Counted from the stretch's first letter, positions 25,554-38,291 are shown. The stretch is DNA of 64,000 bases from Flaccisagitta enflata (GCA_965153355.1 OZ231127.1:22444001-22508000); one strand, 5' to 3'. The notes: generated by a model not told the origin, from the sequence alone. Numbers and translations: made by a program.

Positions 25554-26370
25554 AAGAAAAGAGAGAGTCAAATCGGGAATACCTGAGAAATTGAAACCCG
25601 TTCTGAAACTAAACTGACTGATAATAATGAACTTTTTTTGTCATCAACGCCAGATCACCCAAATCGATTTTGACATTGTCAATGACAAATGCGCCAACTG
25701 GACTCGAATTCTCTTTCTAATTGTTGAGGAAAAAAAAGACAAGTGGGAAAAAATCTAAAGAACTGACAGCGGATTCCGTCTAGACTTGAGAGGGCGGGGG
25801 CCAGCAATATGGAAAGACAAATGAAACTTGGATAGTGATTTTTGAATTATAAATTCATAATAGAATGCTTAAAACCTACTCTTGAGCAGATGCCATGGAA
25901 ACACATTTCTATATAAAGTATGTATGCTTCTAAAAATATCAATATTTTGAGAGATATCAATGTTTTGAAAGACTTTTGCGGAAAATAGAATTTGCGACAA
26001 TTTTCCCAAAGTATGTCCTGTGAGAATATTGCTCGTTTTGCAGTTCCTGGAGGCTATCACACAAGCAACAGCCAAACAAGCGATATTTTAACAAAACATA
26101 TGGTGGAAAAGTAGTAGCAAATGTGAATTCAAAAAATGTTCTCTTAAAAAATCTCCGAAAATACTGGCATTTTAGCAGAAATACATGAAAATGTGTTTCT
26201 ATGACAATCAGATACCATGAGAAATAAAATGTTTTTCCACGGTTCGAAGATCACTCCTCTTTGTTCGTTTTTCCATAATCATTGCCCCCACTACCTCAAG
26301 TCTAGACTGAATTTACTGTTCAAAGTAGTGGAAGACGGTTTTTGCCGAGCAACGATTGTTGCAGGTTTTC
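25554..26370. other. No recognised feature
   Basis: AT-rich DNA with no repeat family that I recognise. Short frames lack domains. Confidence 0.45.
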
Positions 26371-26383
26371 CCCGAAGAATGTT

Positions 26384-26872
<489 letters not shown>

Positions 26873-26921
26873 CCATTTTTTCGATGCCTTCTTCTTCTTT
26901 TAAAATTTCACAGATAGACTC

Positions 26922-28167
26922 ATGGATTGCTTCCAACTTTTACGTGTTTTGCGTCTTGCGGGCAAAAAATGCGATTGCGCATCGCGCATTTCACATTTAC
27001 AGGCTGCCTTAGATGATGTTTTATCAAAGGTGGCGCAAAAGGCTGTAGAAGATGACGCTTCCGTTACGCCAACCACGGTAGAGGTGAACATAGACAACAA
27101 AGAAAACAAAGTCGACACGCAAAATGTCGCCCAAATCATGCACATTACGAACAACTACGCGAAGGAAAGTAAAAAAGTGAAAAAAAGACTCAAGTTGGAC
27201 CAGGAGAAAAAATTCAATCAAGTGGAAGACAAATTCAAAGAGTTGGAAAAAAGATTAAAAATTATAGAATACGAATCTGCTTCCGATTTGTTCAAGGAAA
27301 TCAAAGGCACAACGGACGATTTGGTTTCCGACATTCGGCAGCTTAACAAGGAGGCCGACGAAAAGGAGAAAGAACGCATGAAGGCGTTCAAGAAGGAATT
27401 GATAGTAAATGTTGTCGAGAAGTTACTTCCTGACGAAACGGAAACAGAAGACCCCGAAATCATAAAATTGATTGAGGATTTCACTGAAGGTGAGAAGCGG
27501 GGGGAAAATGTAAAAACAATATCATCCCAGCCGTGGACAGTTGAGCGGGGATAGTAATTCCAAGACCGTTTTTTTTTCGGGATGTCAACTAGTTAAAACT
27601 TATTTACGTTCTTATTTAGAGCCCTCTCGCAAATACCCGCCGACGTCTCCCAAGTTGGCGTCTGCTTTCGCGCCTTCTCTCCATCAGCCACGCCATCCAT
27701 CGGATTCACTTTCCCAACTCGACGCAATTGACGGCGGATCGGAAGTCAGTCAAGCGGCTTCCATGTATGACCGCTATGACGTCATTCCTAACAGCCGACC
27801 GAAGCCCAGTGCATGTTCCCGCATTGTTTCTCCTCCACCTCAACAACCCCCAGCTGTCGCGCGATCGGTCATGGGAGCACCCATTGACAGGGACCGTCAC
27901 GTCACTTCTGGGTGGTACCATCCGGCGCCATATGCACACGCCTTTCCAGTTCCATCGCCGCGTGTCGCCGGTCGTTTCGTGGCGCGACCGGCGCCTAGAG
28001 CACCCCCAAATTTCGTTTCCTTCGCGCCCACAATGAGTGCAAAAAAATATAACAAGTTTAGAAAGATACACGAGAAGAAACAAGCAAAGGAAATGAATAA
28101 ACAACAGGAAGCGCTTAAGACGCGGATGAAAATGCTGCGGCAACTTGAAGAGCGATGGTGGCGGTGA
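26922..28167 (+). CDS. Coiled-coil protein of unknown function (2 exons seen)
   Basis: Not recognised. Exon 26922-27489 and exon 27620-28167 join in phase 1 with donor GAAG|GTGAGA and acceptor TTATTTAG|AG, giving up to 371 residues. Residues about 70-180 are a charged heptad-like coiled coil (KFNQVEDKFKELEKRL, EADEKEKERMKAFKKEL), then an acidic stretch. The second exon encodes a Pro/Ser/Ala/Arg-rich disordered segment (PPPQQPPAVARS, RPAPRAPPNF) and ends in a basic helix (KYNKFRKIHEKKQAKEMNKQ, ending LEERWWR). The 5' end is uncertain: TTTACAG|GCTGCC gives an acceptor at 27003 and TTTCACAG|AT gives one at 26914, so upstream exons may exist. AATAAA at 28374 fits a poly(A) signal. Composition resembles cytoskeletal or ciliary scaffolds, but no function is claimed. 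Confidence 0.7.
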
Positions 28168-28601
28168 TGGCGATGGTGGCAACGACAATGACAGGGTGAT
28201 GGGGGCGATGGTGCCAAATATCGCCATCGTCTTTATTTGTCTTCTTTATGAAAGTTGAAACAACATTGCCCTTATGAAAGGAGGCCAGAATTCTCCAATT
28301 AACAAAGGATGAAAGCCTTGCAAGCTTTCAATGGTGTTTACTCCGGATTGCTCAGAACTATCCTTTACTAATAAATAAAAGAGCTTACCTGACAAAACTT
28401 TCAGCTTGACTGCATACCTCATTAGCATAGGGTGGGCAATCCTATACCATAAAGTATACACAAAAGAATGAAATATCTCTCAGAATAACAAATAGATTGG
28501 CAAAATTTGAAAAAAAACCGCCTTAAAACATACCTAGGCTGGCACACAGCTTCCATTTAATCAAGTCTTACAGATACTAAATATGGTCCATTGTAGGACT
28601 C
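28168..28601. other. 3' flank of the coiled-coil gene
   Basis: Contains GATGGTGGCGGTGATGG repeats just after the stop and AATAAA at 28374-28379. No other feature. Confidence 0.4.
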
Positions 28602-28768
28602 TTTAACCCGCGATGCCAGTTGGTCCATCCATCCGTTGGTCACACTTTGCTTTTTTGGCGTTAACCGGTGGTTTTGGCATCACAGCCTCTGTCCAAATGC
28701 CTGTTTACATCATCACTGCCCCTGCCCACCCGCACGCAACTTGGGTAACCATGTATACGGCCTCGTTT
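28602..28768 (-). mobile_element. Decayed HINE-like element
   Basis: AACCCGCGATGCCAGTTGGTCC, GCCCCTGCCCACCCGCACGC, AACTTGGGTAACCATGTATACGG and CCTCGTTTAG match the family order, but the hairpin is lost. Confidence 0.55.
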
Positions 28769-29713
28769 AGTTTAGGGCTGTTTTGGCATCTCTTGCCATG
28801 TTTTATGACTGCCCCTGCCTATTCGCATGTGGGATGGACAGTGTCCATTAGACAACCATCACCCATGTGGCACGTTTTACCGCTTTAGCCATAAAGGGTA
28901 GCCGTTGTTACGGATTTTTTAACAACCCCACAATGTACGCAATGCAAGAAATGCACATGTTGATGGTCATCGACGATTATTTTGTTTTCCTCCCTCCCTC
29001 CCTCCATGAATGACGATATCATTTTTGACGGTTGTTCGCGTGAATGTTCTTGCTAGTGACTATAAATGAAACTGAAATAAGTTCTGCATATCATTGTATG
29101 CATAGAAAGTTTGGTTTTAGACGACCAGAAAGTTCTATACCAAATAGTAGATACTGACACAAGATCAATTACTGTCAATAGAGCTTAACTCGATTTTTTC
29201 TTGACTTTTTCTTTGCGTCGTTCTTTCTGGAAAGCTAAAATTATCAAACTAAGTCACTAAACCGACACAAAAAAATTTGATGAATTATTTGTTTCATTAT
29301 CGCGACCTTATCGATCCGTCAAGTATCAGGATACAGTGGAGCACCGTTTTACATTATCGTGCATCCGCTTTTGATATCAATGTATGATCTCTCACATAAT
29401 TATGATGTATACGGTATAAGATTTATCCTATCACTATAAAAAAAATTATAGTTGTTTCTTTAATGGTAAAAAGTGCAACTGTACTACTGTAAGGCATAAT
29501 TTTGACCACATCTTTGACTTTGTTTTATTGTAGGACAATTGTACTCAATCTCGCCATATATAAGTAACAGCGCGAAATCCGTCATTGAGGACGGTGGACG
29601 ATTTCCATTTCGAAGTTATTATAAAATTCTCTTTACTCAGACTCTCAGTCTAAAATCTTGACAGAACGTTTCCAAGAAGAGACATTTTGTCTTCTTCGTA
29701 ATCGTGAACATAT
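28769..29713. other. No gene; (CCCT)n and half a MITE
   Basis: A short TCCCTCCCTCCCTCC run at about 28990. ACAGTGGAGCACCGTTTTAC at 29333 looks like one end of an ACAGTGGA-type MITE. Otherwise nothing recognised. Confidence 0.4.
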
Positions 29714-29854
29714 TGATTTTCAGGCCTGAAATTAGTTTTTTTATCTAAGCGTGCACGCCGGGCACGCTCTTTTCCTGTCAGGCACCTAAAAATTTTGGGG
29801 GGCGTGCCCGGCGTGCACGCTTAGAAAAAAAAACTGATTTCAAGCCTGAAAATC
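29714..29854. mobile_element. 140-bp MITE with 50-bp inverted repeats
   Basis: GATTTTCAGGCCTGAAATTAG...CTAAGCGTGCACGCCGGGC is mirrored by GCCCGGCGTGCACGCTTAG...CAAGCCTGAAAATC. The loop is about 35 bases. Confidence 0.9.
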
Positions 29855-29982
29855 GTAAAAAAGGTAGTTTTACCATACATCTAACTGCACATTTTTTCCT
29901 GAAGCCTTCAAAAGAGATACAGATAGCTACTGGTGAAATAACTACAATGTTCTCAATTTTGGAGCGTGTTGATGCCTTGTTA

Positions 29983-32060
29983 AACAAGGCCAACACCTAT
30001 AAGTCGCGTGCGGGACTTACATGATTACTTGATCACCTATAATCACCAATAATTACCTATGATTACAAAACCTATAATTTCCTACAGTGAGTTATAATTA
30101 CTTATACCTATAATAACTGATAATTCCCTTTAAAATGATTATGATTTCCAATAATTAGCTATCATTACCTTTAATTAATCTAATGACCTAAAATTACTTA
30201 TGATTAGATATTGACCTATAAGAACCAATGATTACCTATAATACCCTATGATTACCTATATTTACCCATAACTGCATAATGACCTTTGGTTACCTTTGAT
30301 TACGTAATAACCTATAACAACCAATAATGACTTAATATGACTTACTAGACTATAATGACCAAATGACTAAAATGACCACAACGACCTAAATGACTTGAAT
30401 TGACTAAAATTGAGTCAAATTGACTTAATATGACTTCAAATGACTAAAATGACTAAGTGACTTTCATTGAATTTAAATGACTTAAAATGACTTAAAGTGA
30501 CTTAAAATGACCTAAAAATACTTAAATTGACTTAAAATGGCCTAAATTGACTTGAATTGACCTAAAATGATTAAAATGCCTTAAGTGACTGAAATGACTT
30601 ACATTGACTTAAAATAACTTAAAATGACTTAAAATGACTTGAAATGACCTAAAGTGACTTAAAATCACTTGAATTGATATACTGAATTAAAATGTCTTAA
30701 AAAAGGACGTTATGGACAAAAAAGAAAGAAGGGGAGAGACCAACCAACGAACTTAAAATGACTTAGAATGACTTAGAATGACTTAGAATGACTTAGAATG
30801 ACTTAGATTGACTTAACATGACTTAAACTAAATTAAAATGACTCTAAAAAGGACATAATGGACAAAAAAGTAAAAAGGGGACAGACCAACCAACCGACTT
30901 AAAATGACTTAAAATGACTAAGAATGACTTAGAATGACTTAGAATGACTTAGAATGACTTAGAATGACTTAAAATGACTTAAAATGAATCAAAATGACTC
31001 AAAAAAGGATGTAATGGACAAAAAAGTAACAAGTCATCCAAGGATCGCACATGGTCAGCGGTACCCGATGCCCTGCTTGGAGTGATTAGCTGAAGAAGTG
31101 GAGTGAGAGCAGGGCAGCGGCCCCAAAGGGCCGATGTCCTGTAGGACACAGGGGTGAACCGTTACGTCTGTCTGACATATTATTCAATGAGAATTTGAGG
31201 TCTGAGAGGCTGGATTTGAGGTCCAAGAGGCTGGATTTGAGGCTAGAGAGGCTGGATTTGAGGCCTGAGAGGCTGTATTTGAGGCCTGAGAGGCTGGATT
31301 TGAGGCCTGAGAGGCTTGATTTGAGGCCTGAGAGGCCAGATTTGAGGCCTGAGAGGCCAGATTTGAGGCCTGAGAGGCTTGAGAAGGGGGACGTACGTAC
31401 GTACGTACGTAATGTCAGACGGACGTAACGGTTCACCCCTGTGTCCTACAGGACATCGGCCCTTTGGGGCCGCTGCCCAAAAAGGGGACAGACCAACCAT
31501 CCAACTTAAAATGACTTAGAATGACTTAGAATGACTTAAAATGACTTAAAATGAATCAAAATGACTCAAAAAAGGATGTAATGGACAAAAAAGTAAAAAG
31601 GGGACAGACCAACCAACCAACTTAAAATGACTTAAAATGACTTAGAATGACTTAGAATGACCTAAAATGACTAAAAATGAATTAAAATGAATCAAAATGA
31701 CTCAAAAAAGGATGTAATGGACAAGAAAGTAAAAAGGGGACAGACCAACCAACCGACTTAAAATGACTTAAAATAACTTCGACTGACTTAAAATGACTTA
31801 AAATGACTTAAAATGAATTAAAATGAATTAAAATGAATTAAAATGAATATAAATGACTCAAAAAAGGACAAAATGGACAAAAAAGCAAAAAGGGGACAGA
31901 CCAACCAACCGACTTAAAATGACTTAGAATGACTTAAAATGACTTAGAATGACTTAAAATGACTTAAAATGACGTAATGGACAAAAAAGTAAAAAGGGGA
32001 CCGACCGACCGACCAACGGACCGACAAAGCGGGATGTAGAGTCGCGTGCACGCGACTAAA
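29983..32060 (+). mobile_element. 2-kb HINE-like element with AAAATGACTT core
   Basis: Starts AACAAGGCCAACACCTATAA then GTCGCGTGCGGGAC. The core is hundreds of bases of AAAATGACTT-type 10-mers, organised from 30690 on as a higher-order unit (AAAAAAGGACGTAATGGACA, AAGTAAAAAGGGGACAGACC, AACCAACCGACTT) repeated about seven times. Ends GACAAAGCGGGATGTAG and hairpin AGTCGCGTGCACGCGACT. The element 31032-31482 is inserted in it. Confidence 0.85.
31032..31482 (+). mobile_element. Helitron-like element with 55-bp subterminal inverted repeats
   Basis: Starts GTCATCCAAGGATCGCACAT, GGTCAGCGGTACCCGATGCC. GGCCGATGTCCTGTAGGACA...CGTTACGTCTGTCTGACAT is matched by the reverse complement ending GTCCTACAGGACATCGGCCC. 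The core is GAGAGGCTGGATTTGAGGCC tandem units. Ends TTTGGGGCCGCTGCCCAAAA. Confidence 0.85.
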
Positions 32061-34182
32061 AACAAGGCCAACACCTATAAGTTGCTTGCGTGACATATAT
32101 TCCGTCTGAGGAATAAGGATTTCTTGCTCAAAGTTTAGAGGGGTCAAAAGGGCGAGTCCGGTGGCACCTATCAAGTTGGGTCTTAAAATGTGCGCATTAC
32201 CTTGAGAAATATTAATCCAGGCTTGGTTGACCTAATTTCAGGTGGGTGTTCGAATGCCACCAAAAAAACTGGCTAAAATGGCAAAAAATGGCCTTTTTTG
32301 GCAATTTTTGGCCCTAAAACCTATACTAAACTTGGAGGAGAGCCATGAAATTTTGCATGCACATGTATTAGACCCTATTTAATTTGTATGTAAAAAATTT
32401 TGAAATTCTGAAAATTTCAAGGCACCTAAATTTGAAAAAAAACAGGTTTTTTTCCTAATAAAGGTAAAGAAAAATGATGTCGTTACCCCTCTTAAAATTG
32501 ACCGATTTGGACCAAATTTTTACTGGAGGTACTTCACATCATGGACTACCTCCATGTAAAATTTCATCCAAATCGGAGCAATTTAAAGGCCAAAAATTCA
32601 GTTCGAAAATCAAAAATTAGAAAAAAATGACTCCAAAAATCGTCTTTGAGCTGGTGGCATTGCCATAATATCGCAGGGACGTATGAACCATGGACCAAAA
32701 TTCCTTAAGATGACTGTTAGTGATACCCAAAAAAAATTTCATGACCCTGAGAGCATTTTTTGGGTGTCAAAAAACAATTCTTTGAAGACCGTTAGACTGA
32801 AAATTGCAGAAATCGCCGATTTTAGGCCTTTTTTCAACCTGAAACCTAAATAAAAGTTGAAATATGGTCCTGAAATAATGCATGCACATGTAAAAGACCC
32901 TAATTAAGTTGCATGTAAAAACTTTTGAAATTTTTAAAATTTTAAGGTACCTTTATTTGAAAAAAAAAGTTGAAGAAAGTTGAAGAAAGTTGAAGAAAAA
33001 TGATGTCGTTACCCCTCTTAAAGTTGACCGATTTAGATAAAATTTTTACTGGAGGTACTTCACATCATAGACTACCTCCATGTAAAATTTCATCTAAATT
33101 GGAGCAATTTAAGTGCCAAAAATTCTGTTAAAAAATCAAAAATTAGAAAAAAATGACTCTGAAAATCGTCTTTGAGCTGGTGGCATTGCCATAATATCGC
33201 AGGGACGTATGAACCATGGACCAAAATTCCTTAAGATGACTGTTGGTGATACCCAAAAAAAATTTCATGACCCTGAGAGCATTTTTTGGGTGTCAAAAAA
33301 CAAATCTTTGAAGACCGTTAGACCGAAAATCGCAGAAATCGCCGATTTTAGGCCTTTTTTCAAACATGGACCAAAATTCCATAAGATGACTGTTGGTGAT
33401 GCCCAAAAAAAATTTCATGACCCTGAGAGCATTTTTTCGGTGTCAATTTTAGGCCTTTTTTCAACCTGAAACCTGAATAAAAGTTGATATATGGTCCTGA
33501 AATTTTGCATGCACATGTAAAAGACCCTAATTAAGTTGCATGTAAAAACTTTTGAAATTTTTAAAATTTTAAGGTACCTTTATTTGAAAAAACAAGTTTT
33601 TTTCCGAGTATAGGTGAAGAAAAATGATGTCGTTACCCCTCTTAAAATTGACCGATTTAGACCAAATTTTTACTGGAGGTACTTCACATCATAAACTACC
33701 TCCATGTAAAATTTCATCTAAATCAGAGCAATTTAAGTGCCAAAAATCCTGTTAAAAAATCAAAAATTAGAAAAAAATGACTCCGAAAATTGTCTTTGAG
33801 CTGGTGGCATTGCCATAATAGCGCATGGACATATGAACCATGGACCAAAATTCCTTAAAATGACTGTTGGTGATGCCCAAAAAAATTTCATGACCCTGAG
33901 AGCATTTATTGGGTGTCAAAAAACAATTCTTTGAAGACCGTTAGACTGAAAATTGCAGAAATCGCCGATTTTAGGCCTTTTTTCAACCTGTAACCTAAAT
34001 AAAAGTTGAAAAATGGTCCTGAAATTTTGCATACACATGTAATAGACCCTAATTATGTTTTATGGAAAAAACATTTCAGTCTTTACAGAGACTGTACAAT
34101 CTGGCGAAGCTACTTAGTTGCATACACTTGACGCAGAATTGTGAATTTAGTAATTTAGTCTTTAAAATTGAAACCAGTCTCT

Positions 34183-34184
<2 letters not shown>

Positions 34185-34257
<73 letters not shown>
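34185..34257. repeat. (CT)n microsatellite at the foldback apex
   Basis: Pure CT array close to the symmetry centre (about 34175) of the foldback. Confidence 0.95.
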
Positions 34258-34260
<3 letters not shown>

Positions 34261-34280
34261 AGTGCAGATGATAGCTTTCT

Positions 34281-34446
34281 AGTCGCGGACACACGACTCT
34301 ACACCTTGCCATGGTGGTTGGTAGGTTGGTTGGTTGGTCAGTACGCTGGTTTGCCAGTCCATCACATTTTTTATTCTGAGCGTTTTTTTCATTTCGGCTG
34401 CTGCCCAACCCTCCGCAACTGGATTGTTATGTATCTGGCCTTGTTT
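34281..34446 (-). mobile_element. Short HINE-like element at the foldback apex
   Basis: Hairpin AGTCGCGGACACACGACT, CTACACCTTGCCATGGTGG, GGTTGGTTGGTTGG repeats, GCTGCCCAACCCTCCGCAAC, TATCTGGCCTTGTTT. Confidence 0.8.
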
Positions 34447-36532
34447 TTGGGAGGGGAGGAATTTCAGGGCCATATTTTAACTTTTTATAGGCTAGTTGTT
34501 AGGATAAGGCCTAAAGTTGGAAATTTTCGCGATTTTTGGTCCATTGGTCTTCAAAAATTGTTATTTGACACCCAAAAAATGTTGTTTTGGGCATCACCAA
34601 CAGTCCCCTAAAGTAATTCTAACCCATGGTTCATATGTCCCTGCCATAATGTGGCAATGTCTCCAGCTCAAACACAATTTCTGGGGTCATTTTTTTCCAA
34701 TTTTTTAATTTTCGAACACAATTTTTGGTACTTAACATGCTCCGATTTGGATGAAATTTTACATGGAGGTAGCCCATGATGCGAAGTACCTTCTTACAAT
34801 TTTTGTTCCAAATCGGTTAACTTTAGGGGGGTAACACCATAATATACCCTCAACTATACTAAAAAAAACTTTTTTTTTAATTCAAGGTACCAAAAAATTT
34901 TCTGGACATTCCAAATTTTTTCTATAAAACATAATTAGAGTCTATTACATGTGCATGCAAAATTTCAGGACCATATTTCAACTTTTTTTTTTGGTTCCAG
35001 GTTGAAAAAGGCCAAAAATCGGCAATTTTCGCGATTTTCGGTCTATTGGTCCTCAAAGAATTGTTATTTGACACCCAAAAAATGCTTTCAGGGTCATGAA
35101 ATTTTTTTTGGGCATCACCAACAGTCCCCTTCAGGAATTTTGGCCCATGGTTCATACGTCCCTGCCCTATTATGGCAATGCCACCAGCTCAAAGACAATT
35201 TTTGTAGTCATTTTTTTCCAACTGATTTTTGAACAGAATTTTTGGCGCTTGAATTGCTCCAATTTGGATGAAATTTTACAAGGAGGTAGTCCATGATGTG
35301 AAATACCCCCAGTAAAAATTTGGTCCAAATCAGTCAATTTTAAGAGGGGTAACATTATCATTTTTCTTTACCTATACTCGGAAAAAAAATATTTTTTTTT
35401 CAAATTTAGGTACCTTGAAATTTTCAGAATTTCAAAATGTTTTACATGCAACTTAATTAGGGTCTATTACATGTGCATGCAAAATTTCAGGACCATATTT
35501 CAACTTTTATTTAGGTTTCAGGTTGAAAAAAGGCCAAATATCAGTGATTTCTGCGATTTTCAGTCTAGCGGTCTTCAAAGAATTGTTTTTGACACCCAAA
35601 AAATGCTCTCAGGGTCATGAAATTTTTTTTGGGCATCACCAACAGTCATCTTAAGGTATTTTGGTCCATGGTTCATACGTCCCTGTGCTATTATGGCAAT
35701 GCCACCAGCTGAAAGACGATTTTCGGAGTCATTTTTTTCTAATTCTGGGTTTTCGAACAGAATTTTTGGCACTAAAATCGCTCCGATTTTGATGAAATTT
35801 TTGATGGAGGTAGTCCATGATGTGAAGTACCTCCAGTAAAAATTTGGTTCAAATCGGTCAACTTTAAAAGGGGTGACGTTATCATTTTTCTTCACCTATA
35901 CTCGGAAAAAACCTGTTTTTTTTTTCAAATTTAGGTACCTTAAAATTCTTACAATTTCAAAATTTTTTACATGCAACTTAATTAGGGTCTATTACATGTG
36001 CATGCAAAATTTCATTGCTCTCCTTCAGGTTTAAGATAGGTTTTAGGTCCAAAGATGGCCAAAAAAGGCCATTTTTTGCCATTTTGGCCAGTTTTTTTTG
36101 GTGGCATTCGAACACCCACCTGAAATTAGGTCAACCAAGCCTGGATTAATATTCCCCTAGGTAATGCGCACATTTTAAGACCCAACTTGATAGGTGCCAC
36201 CGGATTCGCCACTTTTATGAAGCCCTACAAAACCTTAAACCTCAGACGGTATTTAGAATGACTTGGGATGACTTAAAATGACTTAGTATACCCTTAAATG
36301 AACTAAAATGACTTCGAGGAATAAAATTGACAAAAAAAGTAAAAGTGTGACCAACAGACAAACCAACCTATGAAATGGATGGATGGACAGACGGATGAAC
36401 AAAGCGGGGTGTAGAGTCGCGTGCACGCGACAAAAACTAGGTTCTTATCAAAAATAAGTTAGGCTAAACTTAATTTGACTTGATCTCTATGTGTGTCCTT
36501 GCACATCTAAAAATATTCTTACACTCACTAGG

Positions 36533-36748
36533 AACAAGGCCGGATTCACGGCTACCCTAGAGGCGTGTGGGTGGGCAGGAGCAGTGCTTGAGAAGGTCTC
36601 TAGGGCATCTGGGCAGGAGCCGTATGCTGAAAAAGCTCAAAAAAGCCGAAAAAGTAAAAAGGGGACCAACCGACCAACCAACCGACCGACCGACCGACCA
36701 ACCGACCCACATAGCGGGGGGTAGAGTCGCGTAGCACGCGACTAAAAA
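36533..36748 (+). mobile_element. Short HINE-like element, GTCGCGTG subfamily
   Basis: GGAACAAGGCCGGATTCACGG start, GTGGGTGGGCAGGAGCAGTG, ACCGACCAACCAACCGACCG core, AGCGGGGGGTAGAGTCG and hairpin AGTCGCGTAGCACGCGACT. Confidence 0.8.
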
Positions 36749-37064
36749 ACGGGGGACCACTAAATGGTAGGGGCTTTGGTCAGAGCGATACCTCGTCTTG
36801 TTCAGCCCTATTTCTTGCTCGATTAATCTACGCGCGTTCCCATTACTTTTACTTCCTCAAAATGATTCACATTTGTAATTTTAACCGTTCCAGATATTTC
36901 TCAGGAAATCTGACTAATAGTGAATAACCCAGAATAAGAAAGCAACAAGTGATCCTATTTATTCAACATCTTTGAAATAACTCCAAACTAGCAATATAGG
37001 TTTATGTAGTGAAACGTTAACGGAAACCCTTTTTGTCGACATTTTGTCCATTCGGATTTTCATC

Positions 37065-37277
37065 ATGAAGTTACCGTCACGAGTACTACTGTTAACGGTT
37101 GCCACATTTGCGATAACAATGGCAGACGTGCCTTTTCCAGGTATGACTATCGACACAAAAGTACACGCACAACTACTACTTGACACGGTTGACACGATTC
37201 GGCCTTCTTACGTACTGACGCCCAAGATCGAGTCATTCCTGCCTTCCTGTCTATGCTTGCCTGTCTGTCTGTCCGCC

Positions 37278-37350
<73 letters not shown>

Positions 37351-38136
37351 GTTATCGAGATAAAGGAGGTGGATTTTGATGGAGGTGTCGCCGGTGCTAC
37401 TCATACTTGGGATAATAACTGGTTACCGGCCAACGCATTCAGAAAGAACAGTCCCGTGGACAAGGCTTGGCACAGTGGGAAAAGTGGTTCCAATTTTCCC
37501 ATCATGATTTGGTACGACTTTAAATCGCGCTCTATTGATGTCGCGGAGGTAAGCAAGGCATGGTTCAATTCCTGGCTTTTTGGGTCTTGAGTTGTTTTTT
37601 TTTTCTTTTTTTGGCATCACCGCTCCAGCCCTAGCCCAAAAATGGCTCCTTTTCAGTAATAATCTTACTTAAATATAAATTAGCAGAGGATGCACCGTCA
37701 CGGACGGACAGACCTACATAGCGGGCTAAAGAATCGGGCTAAAGCATTGGATACATCATGCATGGCTGGATACACGGTCTTCTATGAGTCTTCTATAGGT
37801 CTCTTTTCCGTTCCTGTTTACCAGATGTCCTTCCAACCGGGCCAAAGTAAGGCTGAATACCTGGGCAAAACACCGACTTCCTATCAGTTTGTTGGCTCAA
37901 ATGATAAGGTGTGTAATGATTCGGCCACATGGGCTGTGCTGTGCGAGGATCTATCGAATCGTCCGTGGACCCGCTACTCGGAAGCGCGTTATTGCAAAGT
38001 CAAACCAGAAATAAAGAAGAAATTTCGTTGCTTCGGAATAAGAATTTTGAACAATCGAGTTACCGGTGGACAAACGAACATGAGGAATATCAGATTTTGG
38101 GAAAGAATTGTAAATACGCAAAAAGATGAGTTGTGA
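37065..38136 (+). CDS. F5/8-type-C-like protein, copy B, C-terminal KDEL (3 exons)
   Basis: Exons 37065-37140, 37352-37548 and 37825-38136 join in the same phases (1, 0) as copy A and give 194 residues. Residues 1-19 are a signal peptide, then MADVPFPG. The domain aligns with copy A without gaps over most of its length: NNWLPANAF, KAWHSGKSGSNFPIMIWYDF, MSFQPGQSKAEYLGK, YQFVGSND, VLCEDLSNRPW, FRCFGIRILNN, MRNIRFW. The four cysteines are kept. Copy A stops just after the last W; copy B continues 11 more residues and ends TQKDEL, a canonical ER-retrieval tetrapeptide behind a signal peptide. ER residence is inferred from that. Intron 1 is mostly a (CT)n array running to the splice acceptor. A gene duplication is the simplest origin. 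Confidence 0.85.
37279..37349. repeat. (CT)n tract forming the intron 1 polypyrimidine tract
   Basis: Pure CT array ending CTCTCCAG, where AG is the acceptor of exon 2 of copy B. Confidence 0.9.
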
Positions 38137-38201
38137 CAATTGTTGCCCCAAACGCAAAAACAAACAATTGAAGTGTAAAGTGATATCTTGTGTACATCTA
38201 C

Positions 38202-38291
38202 AGGGGTTTTCGCATTGGGAAAATTATCAAGATATTACATAGGGAATATCTGGATATTATCTAGATAATATGTCAAATGCGAAAACCCCTT
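38202..38291. mobile_element. Short palindromic MITE, second copy
   Basis: AGGGGTTTTCGCATTGGG / CAAATGCGAAAACCCCT ends and ATTACATAGGGAATAT core, as at 9735-9822. Confidence 0.85.

Larger units (their letters stand above)
32102..36249. mobile_element. 4.1-kb foldback built of tandem 550-600-bp units
   Basis: CCGTCTGAGG and CCTCAGACGG ends with TATT on both flanks. Outer arms (GGTGGCACCTATCAAGTTGG; GTGGGTGTTCGAATGCCACC) are repeated inverted at 36110-36210. Each arm holds about three diverged tandem units with CATGGACCAAAATTCCTTAA, CATGACCCTGAGAGCATTTT and ACTGGAGGTACTTCACATCA. The apex (34062-34480) holds a (CT)n tract and a short HINE. Short frames in the units are not genes. Confidence 0.85.
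32061..36436 (+). mobile_element. HINE-like element hosting a 4.1-kb foldback
   Basis: Starts AACAAGGCCAACACCTATAA then GTTGCTTGCGTGACAT at 32062, directly after the previous element. It resumes after the foldback with AAAATGACTT repeats, GATGGATGGACAGACGG, AAAGCGGGGTGTAG and hairpin AGTCGCGTGCACGCGAC (36415-36431). Confidence 0.75.

Noticed and set aside
31195-31436. Leucine/arginine-rich repeat protein (RSERLDLRPERLDL)
   Set aside because: Translation of the 20-bp tandem core of a Helitron-like element.
32330-36010. Repeated frame with GPKFLKMTVGDAQKKFHDPE
   Set aside because: It recurs only because the foldback unit recurs. Units differ by frameshifts, so no protein is conserved.
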